A stretch of 46,391 bases of DNA from Bacteroidales bacterium (GCA_017559545.1 JAFYRK010000080.1:1-46391), one strand, 5' to 3'; shown: positions 23,397 to 32,284, numbered from the stretch's first letter. Numbers and translations are program-made. The notes: generated by a model from the sequence alone, not told the origin.

Positions 23397-25547
23397 TTAA
23401 TTGACCAGGGTCATTTCGGCGATGAGGTGGTCAGCATCAGCGACTTTGTCGATGATGAAGAGCACGTATCTGACGTCGAGGGAGATGTTGCGGCATATCT
23501 CCGGGTCAAAGACGATGTCGCTCATGGTGCCTTCCCATACACGGTCGAAATTCAGGCCGATGAGGTCACCGTCAGCATTTATTACCGGGCTGCCTGAGTT
23601 GCCGCCTGTAGTATGGTTTGTGGCTATGAAGCATACCGGAACTTCTCCTGTAGAGTCTGTCCAGTTTCCATAGTCTTTCTCAGCATAGATATCACGCAGG
23701 CGCTGCGGGATGTTATAATCAAATATCTCAGGATTGTCCTTCTCCATGATTCCTTTGATTGTAGATGAAGGGAGGTAATATGTTGCATCTGCCGGCTGGT
23801 ATCCCTTGATGTGGCCATATGCTACTCGAAGGGTAAGGTTTGCGTCTGGATAGAAGACCTTTGGGACGCGCTGAGTACGGCAGTAAACCATCTGGCCGCG
23901 CATGTAGTCGCGATATGCAAGCTGGAGTTCCTGGTTGATTCTGCTTGTTGCAGGATAGATGTCAGAAGCGTACCATTTGGCGAACTCTGCAGCAAACTCA
24001 GTCGCTGGATCGTCGAGGAGAGTCTTTCTGCTCTTTGCGAATGACTTCTGTGCCTTGAGGAACTTCTCGACCTTTGCCTGGTCAGCAAAGATGGATTTGT
24101 TGAAGAGTGCCTCTGCCCATTTCTCTGCAGAACCGTACTTCTTTATCTGTTTTGTGAAATATTCACACTTGAATTCTGCTGGAATATTCTTGTCAAACTC
24201 TGTCATGAGCGCAGCGAAACATTCCTTGTCGATAGGGAGGTACCAATCCTTGTAGAATGCCTCTACGAGGTCGGCTGCTTTCTTTTGGTCGAATGTAACC
24301 TCTCCTGTCTCCTTGTTGACCTTATATGTCGCATAAAGAGAAGAAGCGAAGTTGGCGATCTCGATTGCACGTACGGTCTCAGAATAATATTCAGCGGCAA
24401 ACTGATAAGGCTCCAGTTCCTTATAGAGTCCGTAGATCTTGGCAATCACTCCGTCAAACTCGCCGTCGGTTGCCCACTTGTCGAATGCTGCCTCGAACTC
24501 CTGCTTGGTCTGTACGGTCTTCATCTTCCTGATACCCTTCACTTCGCCCTGCCATTTCTTCCATGCATTGGCTACGTCAGCGTGTTTTGAAGAGTACTGG
24601 ATACGTACTTTCTGACTCTGTGACTGGTACTTGCTCATGATGTCAAGACGCAGTGTGCGGAGGTGGATCTTATGTGGATCACCAATCTCCTCTATGTATC
24701 TTACGCCTTCAGAGTGGATGTACTCCCGGGTACGTCCGGGGAAGCCGTATATGAATGTGAAATCACCTTCCTGCACGCCTGCAGTTGAGATTCTGAAGTA
24801 TTTCTTAGGTTTGTATGGGACATTGTCCTTTGAGTATGGGGCAGGGTTGTTGTCCTTGTCTGCATAGATGCGGAACATGGAGAAGTCGCCGGTGTGGCGA
24901 GGCCACATCCAGTTGTCTGTATCGCCACCGAACTTACCGATCGATGACGGTGGAGCACCCACCAGGCGCACGTCATCATACTGCCTGTAGAGGAAAAGGA
25001 AATACTGATTTCCATAGTAAAGTGCCTCTACGGTAGCCCTGAGTCCCTTACCTTCCTTTATCACTTCGTCGATGAGTGCTTTTGAGTTTGCCTTTACAGC
25101 AGCAACCCTTTCGTCCTCGGACATACCTGGCTCATATCCCTTGAGGATGCGGTCGGTCACGTCTTCCATTCTCTCCAGGAAACTTACGCTTAGACCCTTA
25201 TTAGGGAGTTCTTCCTCCCTGTTCATTGCCCAAAAACCGTCTCTGAGGTAGTCGTTTTCCACGCTGCTGTGCTGCTGGATCTGTGAGTAGCCGCAGTGGT
25301 GGTTTGTAAGAAGCAGGCCCTCTGGAGAGATCAGTTCGCCTGTGCATCCTCGTCCGAACAGCACGACTGCGTCCTTGAGTGACGCCTGGTTGATGCTGTA
25401 TATGTCTTCAGCGTCAAGCTTGAATCCTTTCTCCTGCATGTCGGCGATGCGCTGCGCGATAAGCGACGGCAGCCACATGCCTTCGTCTGCCCTGGCACTG
25501 AATCCTGCCATAATGGTCAGCAGGATGATTGTCAATGTCTTTTTCAT
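23397..25547 (-). CDS. dpp11: S46 family dipeptidyl-peptidase, DPP11 type (Asp/Glu-specific)
   Basis: Exported serine peptidase that removes dipeptides from peptide N-termini, feeding asaccharolytic or mixed metabolism. The signal peptide ends at SARA (20). Catalytic His84 lies in TNHHCGY and Ser651 in GGNSGSP. Arg669, 18 residues after the serine (NFDRVWEG), corresponds to the arginine that gives Porphyromonas DPP11 its acidic P1 preference; DPP7 has Gly there. The length of 716 is normal. The ATG at 25547 overlaps the upstream DNA-glycosylase gene by 4 bp. Confidence 0.93.
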   Translation of the reverse strand: MKKTLTIILLTIMAGFSARADEGMWLPSLIAQRIADMQEKGFKLDAEDIYSINQASLKDAVVLFGRGCTGELISPEGLLLTNHHCGYSQIQQHSSVENDYLRDGFWAMNREEELPNKGLSVSFLERMEDVTDRILKGYEPGMSEDERVAAVKANSKALIDEVIKEGKGLRATVEALYYGNQYFLFLYRQYDDVRLVGAPPSSIGKFGGDTDNWMWPRHTGDFSMFRIYADKDNNPAPYSKDNVPYKPKKYFRISTAGVQEGDFTFIYGFPGRTREYIHSEGVRYIEEIGDPHKIHLRTLRLDIMSKYQSQSQKVRIQYSSKHADVANAWKKWQGEVKGIRKMKTVQTKQEFEAAFDKWATDGEFDGVIAKIYGLYKELEPYQFAAEYYSETVRAIEIANFASSLYATYKVNKETGEVTFDQKKAADLVEAFYKDWYLPIDKECFAALMTEFDKNIPAEFKCEYFTKQIKKYGSAEKWAEALFNKSIFADQAKVEKFLKAQKSFAKSRKTLLDDPATEFAAEFAKWYASDIYPATSRINQELQLAYRDYMRGQMVYCRTQRVPKVFYPDANLTLRVAYGHIKGYQPADATYYLPSSTIKGIMEKDNPEIFDYNIPQRLRDIYAEKDYGNWTDSTGEVPVCFIATNHTTGGNSGSPVINADGDLIGLNFDRVWEGTMSDIVFDPEICRNISLDVRYVLFIIDKVADADHLIAEMTLVN

Positions 25548-26149
25548 AATATGTTTTCTGTTTCGTACATTTTTCTGTATGGTTCCGCTTTCTTTTCGAG
25601 AGGGAGGGGGTAGGCGCGGGATGATGAGGGCATGCGCCAGAACCGGAGCTCTCTGCTGCCAATCCTTGCGGTTGTGAATGATCCCACTTCCGGTTCCTCG
25701 CATCCGTATTTTTCAGTAATGACGTCGGTAGCCTTTTGCCCTGTCGTGACGATCGCATTGCAGTCCGGAATCTTCTGGAGCAGAGCCTCTATGTCAGTAG
25801 GGGTGACTATTTCAAGAAACTTGTCGGATGCGTTGTCCTTGAGTCTGCGGACTTCCGTTGCAGTGTCGAACATTGCAATGCCTCTATCGGCTGCAAATGC
25901 GGCGCACATATCTCGGTCGAACCTTTTGGACGCCTGTTTTCCGCATGAAGCCTCAGCAACGAAATGGTTCTTTTCATCATAGAATATATAGCCGAATATC
26001 CTCCACATGTCGTTTATCCAGTTTGGATAGAAGAATTCCATGGACCAACGCTCACGCTTCGGCGGGAAACTGCCGAGCATGAGTATACGTGCGCCTTTCG
26101 GGAGGAATGGCTCCAGAGGGTGTTTTTCGGTAGGGATAATGTCTGCCAT
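25544..26149 (-). CDS. Uracil-DNA glycosylase superfamily protein
   Basis: The 201-residue protein resembles the small single-domain UDG-superfamily proteins of Bacteroidetes. The active-site-like strand-loop reads LMLGSFPPKRERWSMEFFYPN and the later motif reads MPSSSRAYP, in the position of the DNA-intercalating SPS/HPS loop. It would remove uracil or mismatched bases. The start at 26149 (MADIIP) is chosen because the upstream ATG at 26188 lies beyond the promoter. It overlaps dpp11 by 4 bp. Confidence 0.8.
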   Translation of the reverse strand: MADIIPTEKHPLEPFLPKGARILMLGSFPPKRERWSMEFFYPNWINDMWRIFGYIFYDEKNHFVAEASCGKQASKRFDRDMCAAFAADRGIAMFDTATEVRRLKDNASDKFLEIVTPTDIEALLQKIPDCNAIVTTGQKATDVITEKYGCEEPEVGSFTTARIGSRELRFWRMPSSSRAYPLPLEKKAEPYRKMYETENIL

Positions 26150-26156
26150 ATAAACA

Positions 26157-26164
26157 CAAATATA
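26157..26164 (-). promoter_or_regulatory. -7 promoter element abutting the DNA-glycosylase start
   Basis: The minus strand reads TATATTTG, matching TAnnTTTG, only 7 bp upstream of the ATG at 26149, so the transcript would begin at or next to the start codon (leaderless or near-leaderless). Confidence 0.55.
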
Positions 26165-26194
26165 GCTAAAGTTTCCGAATATGTTCATAAAAGC

Positions 26195-26228
26195 GCCACG
26201 CCTCTCGAATCACTTCAAGAGGCGTGGC
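26195..26228 (-). terminator. Rho-independent terminator of the PspC-PadR-PspC operon
   Basis: Arms 26195-26205 and 26218-26228 pair over 11 GC-rich bases. On the minus strand the hairpin is followed by GCTTTTAT. It lies 43 bp past the stop of the last PspC gene. Confidence 0.8.
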
Positions 26229-26270
26229 TGTTTAAGTTCAATATCAATGTCTGACAACCCGGTAAAATTC

Positions 26271-27314
26271 TTACAAAGTGATTGTCGGGAGGAACTCAGC
26301 TATCGTTTTAACAGTCCATGTAGCCAATGCCATAAGACTGAAGATATATGCGATCAGGAGCACCAGGCCCGGTCTCCATTTCGGAGCCTTCAGGTTGAAT
26401 GTCAGCATGATACCGTTATAGACGAACCATATTCCCATCAGTATGGCAGCTGTCGCGAGAATCATCCAGAAAGTTGACTCGATTGTGAGCATATGGATGA
26501 ATTGCTCTCCGGTTTCAGAGATCGGTCCGCACTCCTCAATAATCATTTCCTTACAGTTGCTGAGTATCTCCGGCATGGCAGGGAGGACTATGCCTCCCAG
26601 TAGGCTTGCAAAACCGCATAGCAGAAGCAGCAGGCCTAGGAAAACACCGCCCAGACGCAATATTGTCCTTGCGAAAGGGGAGGCAGCTGTTTCATTGATT
26701 TCAGTCTTGAGGTCAAAGTCCTTCCATCCTTCCAGCTTCATGGGCTTGCCCTTCATCTCGCATTTCTGCTCAACTGTCCTGGCGGCCGGCATAGCGATCC
26801 AGAGGGCAATGTATGCGAGGATCGTGAGCATGAACCATGGATTCCCGCCGTGATCAACATTACTTATGAATGTCAAGAAAAATATCAGCAGAAAAATGAT
26901 CCTTACGAATACTTTGTCTATGCCGAAATATGCACCCAGACCTGAACATACTCCACCGAAAACCCTTTCGTCGACATTGCGGTATATCTTCTTTCTTATT
27001 GTCTGAGGCTTAGTGTCCTTTTCAACCTTCTTCTCGGAGCCGGCTTCCGCTTCCTCCTCAGCCATAGCCATAGGGTCGCCGATCTGTTCCTTGATCGCTT
27101 CGATCATATCTGATTTCACGACCATTCCGTTCCTGCACTTTTCGCTAAGCAGTTCAGCGATCCTCTCCTCGATGTCAGAGACGATTTCTTCTGCGTTCTC
27201 ATCTGCCGCAAAAACAGTCCTGATGTCGTTGAGGTATTTCTCCAGTTCGACGTATGCATCCACCTCTATTGTGAATGAGTAGCCAGCCAGGCTTATGTTC
27301 TCTGTCTTTTTCAT
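26271..27314 (-). CDS. PspC domain membrane protein (long form)
   Basis: The 347-residue protein begins with a cytosolic region of about 100 residues (MKKTENISLAGYSFTIEV...), followed by a PspC module (RNVDERVFGGVCSGLGAYFGIDKVFVRIIF) and at least four more hydrophobic segments. PspC proteins take part in envelope-stress sensing. Its first 85 residues resemble those of the second PspC gene at 27667, suggesting duplication. The start at 27314 is chosen for the matching MKKT opening and the 4-bp overlap with padR. Confidence 0.88.
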   Translation of the reverse strand: MKKTENISLAGYSFTIEVDAYVELEKYLNDIRTVFAADENAEEIVSDIEERIAELLSEKCRNGMVVKSDMIEAIKEQIGDPMAMAEEEAEAGSEKKVEKDTKPQTIRKKIYRNVDERVFGGVCSGLGAYFGIDKVFVRIIFLLIFFLTFISNVDHGGNPWFMLTILAYIALWIAMPAARTVEQKCEMKGKPMKLEGWKDFDLKTEINETAASPFARTILRLGGVFLGLLLLLCGFASLLGGIVLPAMPEILSNCKEMIIEECGPISETGEQFIHMLTIESTFWMILATAAILMGIWFVYNGIMLTFNLKAPKWRPGLVLLIAYIFSLMALATWTVKTIAEFLPTITL

Positions 27315-27664
27315 ATGCAACTGCCAGTTTCTTTTCTGATGCTTTCGATTGCGGATGAAAGCTCTGTCCATGCTGCGTCAAGTCCGGCAAGCTGCTGCCT
27401 TCCGAGCTCTGTGATCATGTAGTACTTTCTTGGTGGACCCTGCGGCGACTCCTCCCATCTGTAGTTGAGAAGTCCCATGTTCTTCAGACGGGTGAGCAGG
27501 GGATAGGTCGTGCCTTCCACCACGATTATGTTGACATCCTTCAGCTTCTGGATTATAGACGAAGCGTACTCGTCGCCGGAAGCGAGGATCAGCAGAATGC
27601 TGTATTCAAGCACTCCGCGACGCATCTGCGTCCTGTTGTTCTCGATTATTCCGGTGTTTTCCAT
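27311..27664 (-). CDS. PadR family transcriptional regulator
   Basis: The 117-residue winged-helix regulator has the PadR core: LEYSILLILASGDEYASSIIQKL (recognition helices) and TTYPLLTRLKNMGLLNYRWEES (wing region), ending with an amphipathic dimer helix. It sits between two PspC genes, 2 bp after the first and overlapping the second by 4 bp, and probably represses their operon through the inverted repeat at 28288-28306. Confidence 0.92.
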   Translation of the reverse strand: MENTGIIENNRTQMRRGVLEYSILLILASGDEYASSIIQKLKDVNIIVVEGTTYPLLTRLKNMGLLNYRWEESPQGPPRKYYMITELGRQQLAGLDAAWTELSSAIESIRKETGSCI

Positions 27665-27666
27665 GA

Positions 27667-28221
27667 TTAGATCCTGCTTGTAAACTTCTGTATGTTCTCT
27701 GCAGTTGGCGGGATGCCTCTCATTTCGCACTTCTCGACTGCGGTCTTTGCCTCAGGAGCTACTACCCAGAAGATGACATATGCCCAGAAGCCACCTCCAC
27801 AGAAGAGGAGAGCTATCAGGAAGATGATTCTGATGAACACTACATCAATTCCAAGGAAAAGGGCAAGTCCGGAGCATACTCCTCCGATCTTCTTGTCGTC
27901 CGGGTCACGGAACAGTTTCTTAGTTGCACTCATATATTCATTATTTACTTTGTTATTATTATCTGCCTTATAGCCTTCAGGATAGCCGATTTGGGCTATG
28001 ATCTCTTCGACCATCCTGAGGTTTACAACCTCGCGTCCTCCAAGCTTCTGCTTCAGGAGATCTGAAATCCTTACTTCCAGCTCGTCCATCACATCGTTGC
28101 TGGTATTGGAACCTTCAAGAGCTTTTCTGAAATCCTCAAGGTATTCACTCATAACGTAATACGCATCCTCATCGATGATGAAGCTGCATCCGCCGATCGC
28201 TACGTTCAATGTCTTTTTCAT
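27667..28221 (-). CDS. PspC domain membrane protein (short form)
   Basis: The 184-residue protein has a cytosolic N-terminal region (1-105) and a C-terminal PspC module (KIGGVCSGLALFLGIDVVFIRIIF) with two hydrophobic segments, then a short conserved tail (EKCEMRGIPP) that also occurs in the long form. It is the first gene of the operon. Envelope-stress function is inferred from the family. Confidence 0.88.
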   Translation of the reverse strand: MKKTLNVAIGGCSFIIDEDAYYVMSEYLEDFRKALEGSNTSNDVMDELEVRISDLLKQKLGGREVVNLRMVEEIIAQIGYPEGYKADNNNKVNNEYMSATKKLFRDPDDKKIGGVCSGLALFLGIDVVFIRIIFLIALLFCGGGFWAYVIFWVVAPEAKTAVEKCEMRGIPPTAENIQKFTSRI

Positions 28222-28265
28222 AATCTATCTGTGTTAAATTCCTATCTCTGTTTACTTTGGTGCTA

Positions 28266-28297
28266 CAAAGATATGTAATTTTTCAAATACTATGCAA
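28266..28297 (-). promoter_or_regulatory. Promoter of the PspC-PadR-PspC operon
   Basis: On the minus strand TTG (28295-28297), a 21-bp spacer and TATCTTTG (28266-28273) form a good Bacteroidetes promoter, 45 bp upstream of the first start codon. Confidence 0.7.
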
Positions 28298-28306
28298 TAC
28301 ATAGTA
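28288..28306. promoter_or_regulatory. Probable PadR operator
   Basis: Perfect 7-bp inverted repeat TACTATG-N5-CATAGTA whose centre coincides with the -33 element of the operon promoter. Placement and symmetry fit autorepression by the PadR protein encoded at 27311-27664. Confidence 0.7.
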
Positions 28307-28378
28307 CCTAAAAATAAAGGCTCTGATTGATTGTGATTTTTGCTTTTCTACAATCATAGACGTATTGATGATCATTTT

Positions 28379-28510
28379 GACTAACGACACTTGGTTTTAT
28401 AACTATTTGCTTTGTAGAGCGTTATGAATTGAGGCGTCGTTAGTCCATGCTTTAAAGCACCGACTAACGACATGGGTGATTTTAATGAATTGATTACTAA
28501 TGTGTTATAA
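28379..28510 (-). repeat. 132-nt intergenic element, copy A
   Basis: This stretch aligns without gaps, over the same length, to 35610-35741. The 21 bases at 28436-28456 are identical to 35667-35687. It carries GACTAACGAC at 28379 and 28462 and its inverse GTCGTTAGTC at 28436; 28436-28471 folds as a hairpin with the palindrome TGCTTTAAAGCA at its tip. It lies 45 bp past the LOG gene stop. The 334-bp gap 28222-28555 contains this element, the PadR operator and a promoter, and no credible gene. Strand is assigned by the flanking genes. Confidence 0.8.
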
Positions 28511-28555
28511 GTCAGTGTGCCGTCGGTCCACAAACGAGCATCTGGAGGGAGGGTT

Positions 28556-29674
28556 TTACTGACTGTTGCGGAAGTCAGAGATTGTGGAGACAATCCGGTC
28601 TATGTTATCTGTTATGGAGAGAAGGAGGTTCTTGTACCTGCCTTTCTCCACAAGATGCTGCATGAGTCTGTATACAGGCATTTCCTCCATCCAGAAGTGC
28701 TCTCCAAGGAAGACCATCGGGCTGGCATAGCCGAAACTGAGGTAGTGGTTCTGGACAGCATCCTGAAAGATTTCCTGCATGGTTCCTGCGCTTCCAGGAG
28801 AGTATATTACTCCTCCTTTGGAGATTGTCAGGATCAGGTCTTCGCGGGTGCTGTTGTCAAAGAACTTGGCGATGTGTGTGGCGAATGGAGTTGCAGGCTC
28901 GTGTCCATAAAGCCAGGTTGGTACGCCCAGACTGACATATTCTGGATGCGGGAATGCAAGCATGACGCGGAAGGCAGTCTCCAGCCAAAGTTCATCCTTG
29001 AACGAAGGTGCTGCACTTAGGATCTCAGTGGCTTCATGCACAGCGCTGTCGTCCCGTCCCGCCAGCCAGGCGCCAAGATGGGTCGCCTCCATGGCTCCCG
29101 GCCCTCCGCCGCTGACCATCACGCAGCCGCTCTCGGTCAGCTTCTTGCTCACCAGTGCCACCTTGGTATACTCGGGATCTGTACGAAGCAATCCGTGTCC
29201 TCCCATGATTCCGACGACACTCCTTTCGTCAAATGATCTGAGGAAATCGTCCATCCCGTCGTTCATGGCATGGTCATGGAGAATGCGCGCAAGCGATTCC
29301 TTGATGTCACCTGTCTGTTTACCCTTTTCAAGATAATGCTCATAGACCTTATAATCATATGTGTCCTTATAGGACTCAGGTTCGCCAAGGCGATATCCCA
29401 TGTACAGGTCCTTATATGAATACAGCTTTCCCTTGAACATGTCAAACGGTACTCCGCGCATAGACGGGAAGACGCTGCAGGAGCATCCTATCCTGTCGCA
29501 AAGCTTCTCAACTCCGACTCCTCCAAGAAACAGGCAGTCCTCAAAAGTACACTTCAATGCGCTCTCCAGGAAAGGCTCAAAGTCAATGTCTTGGAATGCA
29601 TAATGTCTAAGTGTTCCGCCAGCTTCCAAAATGACGCGCAGCGCCTCGATATTTTCAATTTCCTTATATCTCAT
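28556..29674 (-). CDS. LOG family nucleotide-binding protein
   Basis: The 372-residue protein has a C-terminal Rossmann-like LOG domain with the phosphate-binding GGGPGAMEA and the second signature SPGSAGTMQE (canonical PGGxGTxxE, with Ser and Ala replacing the two glycines). LOG proteins cleave the base from nucleoside 5'-monophosphates. The N-terminal 140 residues are an extra domain like that of large bacterial members such as PpnN. Cytosolic. The exact substrate is unknown. Confidence 0.82.
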   Translation of the reverse strand: MRYKEIENIEALRVILEAGGTLRHYAFQDIDFEPFLESALKCTFEDCLFLGGVGVEKLCDRIGCSCSVFPSMRGVPFDMFKGKLYSYKDLYMGYRLGEPESYKDTYDYKVYEHYLEKGKQTGDIKESLARILHDHAMNDGMDDFLRSFDERSVVGIMGGHGLLRTDPEYTKVALVSKKLTESGCVMVSGGGPGAMEATHLGAWLAGRDDSAVHEATEILSAAPSFKDELWLETAFRVMLAFPHPEYVSLGVPTWLYGHEPATPFATHIAKFFDNSTREDLILTISKGGVIYSPGSAGTMQEIFQDAVQNHYLSFGYASPMVFLGEHFWMEEMPVYRLMQHLVEKGRYKNLLLSITDNIDRIVSTISDFRNSQ

Positions 29675-29732
29675 TACATTCGGTCATAAGTATATTTCAC
29701 ATGAACCAATGCGAATTTACGCTTTTTTATCT

Positions 29733-29740
29733 TAACTTTG
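29733..29740 (+). promoter_or_regulatory. -7 promoter element for the FKBP gene
   Basis: TAACTTTG matches TAnnTTTG, 37 bp upstream of the ATG at 29778. No convincing -33 element. Confidence 0.55.
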
Positions 29741-29777
29741 AAATTTGGGGAACCAATATTTAAATAGATAAAGAGAT

Positions 29778-30176
29778 ATGCCACCAGTAGATAATGCATA
29801 CAAGCTCAGGAACCAGGAGTTCCTGCAGGAATACGCCCAGAAACCAGGCGTGAAGATAATGTTCAACGGCGTTATGTACCGCGAGATAACAAAAGGAAAC
29901 GGTCCTAAGCCGTCTCCTAAAAGTTTTGTGACAGTATATTATACAGGTAAACTGATCAATGGAAAGGTGTTCGACCAGACCCAGAAAGGCAGGCCGGTGA
30001 CATTCAGGCTCAATGAGTTGATTACAGGTTGGATTACCGCGATGCGTGAGATGCCTGCCGGATCACGTTGGGAGGTCGTGATTCCGTATAACCTCGGTTA
30101 TGGTTCACGTCCAGCGGGAGCGATCAAGGCATTCTCTACCTTGATCTTCGACATAACCCTGTTAGATGTGCGATAG
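29778..30176 (+). CDS. FKBP-type peptidyl-prolyl isomerase
   Basis: The 132-residue protein catalyses proline cis-trans isomerisation during folding. The FKBP domain covers residues 45-131 with VTVYYTGKLINGKVFDQT, GWITAMREMPAGSRWEVVIP and a final FDITLLDV. There is no signal peptide, so unlike most Bacteroidetes FKBPs this one should be cytosolic. It ends 2 bp from the convergent cupin gene with no terminator between them. Confidence 0.9.
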   Translation: MPPVDNAYKLRNQEFLQEYAQKPGVKIMFNGVMYREITKGNGPKPSPKSFVTVYYTGKLINGKVFDQTQKGRPVTFRLNELITGWITAMREMPAGSRWEVVIPYNLGYGSRPAGAIKAFSTLIFDITLLDVR

Positions 30177-30178
30177 GC

Positions 30179-30529
30179 CTACTGCATAGCGACAGCGGCG
30201 TAGAAGACGAGGTCTTCGGAGCCGTTCAGGTTCTGCAGGCTGTGGGCATGGCCCTTCGGACAATACAGGCAATCTCCGGCCCTGACAGTATGTTCCGTCA
30301 CCTGATCGGTGCCGGGTGTCTTTTCTACTATTGTGCCGTTGCCGCTGAGTATGAAGATCATCTCGCAGCTGTCCTCGTGTGTATGCATTCCGATGGTAGC
30401 TCCAGGAACCAATATGCCGCGGAAGGCGCGGTTGGTGCCGTCAAAGTACATGTTGGCGCGGAGCTCTTTTTCGCCTCCCTTGAACTGAGGCAGGACGCTG
30501 AGGTCCATTTCGTCAAATCGTATGATCAT
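30179..30529 (-). CDS. Small cupin-domain protein
   Basis: A single-domain 116-residue beta-barrel. Cupin motif 1 appears as HTHEDSCEMIFILSGNG and motif 2 as CPKGHAHSLQN, giving the metal-binding His, His, Glu and His. The substrate is unknown; proteins like this include sugar isomerases and small-molecule binders. A TAATTTTG -7 element lies 22 bp upstream (30552-30559). Confidence 0.85.
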   Translation of the reverse strand: MIIRFDEMDLSVLPQFKGGEKELRANMYFDGTNRAFRGILVPGATIGMHTHEDSCEMIFILSGNGTIVEKTPGTDQVTEHTVRAGDCLYCPKGHAHSLQNLNGSEDLVFYAAVAMQ

Positions 30530-30613
30530 AAGTCAGAGTTTATTGTAACGGCAAAATTAGCAATTAATCGTAAAATTGCTTATATTCGCTGAATTGAAAC
30601 TACATAAATCGTC

Positions 30614-32284
30614 ATGGTAAATATCTTTTGCGTAAACACTCAGACAAGCAGGACTTTTCCTGAGGGCACGACCCTTATGGACATGCTTCCTGCATTTGCT
30701 CCCGAATTCGAGACTCCATATCCGATCATCGCAGCAAAGGTCAATAACGTCTGCCAGGGGCTGAAATACAGAGCATTCAACAGCAGACAGGTGGAGTTCA
30801 TCGATTATACATCTTATGCAGGTCGCAGCGTTTATTGCAGCTCTCTGTGCTTCCTTCTCTGCAAGGCGGCGAAGGATCTGTATCCTGAGTGCAAGATAGT
30901 CCTTAGACGCCCGATTTCCAAAGGATATTTCTGCTCTATCGATAAGCATGACGGTACTGCACTGACCCAGCAGGACGTTGATGCAATCAATGCGCGCATG
31001 AGCGAGATCGCAGAGCAGGATATGCCGTTCAAAAGACATGAGGTCCGTACACAGGAAGCGATCAAACTCTTTGACAAGATGGGTTACCAGGACAAGGTGC
31101 GCCTTCTCCAGACAGCAGGTGACGTATATGTGAACTATTATACTCTCGGTGATACGCCTGATTATTATTATGAAGCCCTGCTGCCAAGCACGGGATATCT
31201 CAAGGTATGGGGACTATCAATGTATCGTGACGGTCTTCTTCTTAGAGTACCTAACAGACATAAGCCGGAGGAACTTGCCCCGTTTACAGAGCAGCCTAAG
31301 ACATTCGAGGTGTTCAGCGAGAACCTGAAGTGGAACAAGATCATGGGACTGGACAATGTCGGCGATGTGAATCTGGCATGTCAGAGAGGTGAGGCCGGAG
31401 ACCTTATCAAGATTGCGGAGGCTCTTCAGGAGAAGAAGATCGTACAGATCGCTGAGGAAATCGAGAGAAGAATGCATCTTGACAATCCTTTGAAGCTTGT
31501 CCTGATCACAGGTCCTTCAAGTAGCGGCAAGTCCACTTTCTGCAAGCGTCTGAGTATTCAGCTTAAGGCGTGCGGACTGAAGCCGATATCATTCTCTACA
31601 GATGACTATTTTGTGAACCGTCTCGACACTCCACTCTTGCCGGACGGATCGTTTGACTTTGATAATTTCGACACAGTTGATCATGATTATCTCCAGAGTG
31701 ATGTGCTGAAGCTTCTTGCTGGTGAGACCGTGGAAGTTCCTGAATATAACTTTGTTACCGGACTTCGTGAATTCAATGGAAAGAAACTGAAACTTGAGCC
31801 GGGCATGGTTCTCCTGATCGAAGGCATCCATGCGCTCAATCCTCGTCTTACAGACCAGGTTCCGGAGTCGTCCAAGTACAGGATCTTCATCAACACGATA
31901 ACCAGCATCTCCCTTGATGACCATAACTGCATCCCGACAAGCGACAACCGTCTCATCAGAAGAATCGTGCGTGACTACACCAAGGGAGCGTTTACTGCAC
32001 GCGAGTCAATCATGCACTGGCCTAACGTACGTCGTTCGGAAGTGCAGTGGATCTATCCGTACCAGGAATGTGCGGATGTTCTGTTCAACTGTTCGTATAT
32101 AGTTGAGTTCCCTGTGATACGTGCCCGTGCAGAAAGAATCCTCATGACTGTTCCGAAGAATTGTCCGGAGTATGCTGAGGTCAACAGGCTGATGAAGTTC
32201 CTGAGCTACTTTACTCCGGTTCCGGAGAACGATGTTCCTGCGACATCACTCCTGCGAAGCTTCATCGGAGGCAGCAGTTTATAA
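30614..32284 (+). CDS. Nucleoside (uridine) kinase with N-terminal TGS/SAD-like domains
   Basis: The 556-residue protein has a TGS-like domain (1-60), a segment resembling the second additional domain of threonyl-tRNA synthetase (about 65-225) and a C-terminal uridine-kinase-like domain with P-loop GPSSSGKST (300-308) and FSTDDYF. This fused layout is common in Bacteroidetes and Firmicutes and is annotated as nucleoside kinase. The synthetase-like part lacks a class II catalytic core, so it does not charge tRNA. Hairpins follow at 32301-32348. Confidence 0.9.
   Translation: MVNIFCVNTQTSRTFPEGTTLMDMLPAFAPEFETPYPIIAAKVNNVCQGLKYRAFNSRQVEFIDYTSYAGRSVYCSSLCFLLCKAAKDLYPECKIVLRRPISKGYFCSIDKHDGTALTQQDVDAINARMSEIAEQDMPFKRHEVRTQEAIKLFDKMGYQDKVRLLQTAGDVYVNYYTLGDTPDYYYEALLPSTGYLKVWGLSMYRDGLLLRVPNRHKPEELAPFTEQPKTFEVFSENLKWNKIMGLDNVGDVNLACQRGEAGDLIKIAEALQEKKIVQIAEEIERRMHLDNPLKLVLITGPSSSGKSTFCKRLSIQLKACGLKPISFSTDDYFVNRLDTPLLPDGSFDFDNFDTVDHDYLQSDVLKLLAGETVEVPEYNFVTGLREFNGKKLKLEPGMVLLIEGIHALNPRLTDQVPESSKYRIFINTITSISLDDHNCIPTSDNRLIRRIVRDYTKGAFTARESIMHWPNVRRSEVQWIYPYQECADVLFNCSYIVEFPVIRARAERILMTVPKNCPEYAEVNRLMKFLSYFTPVPENDVPATSLLRSFIGGSSL

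Noticed and set aside
28381-28593. 70-codon minus-strand ORF across repeat copy A
   Set aside because: The aligned copy B has an in-frame stop, substitutions do not follow codon positions, and the ORF overlaps the end of the LOG gene.
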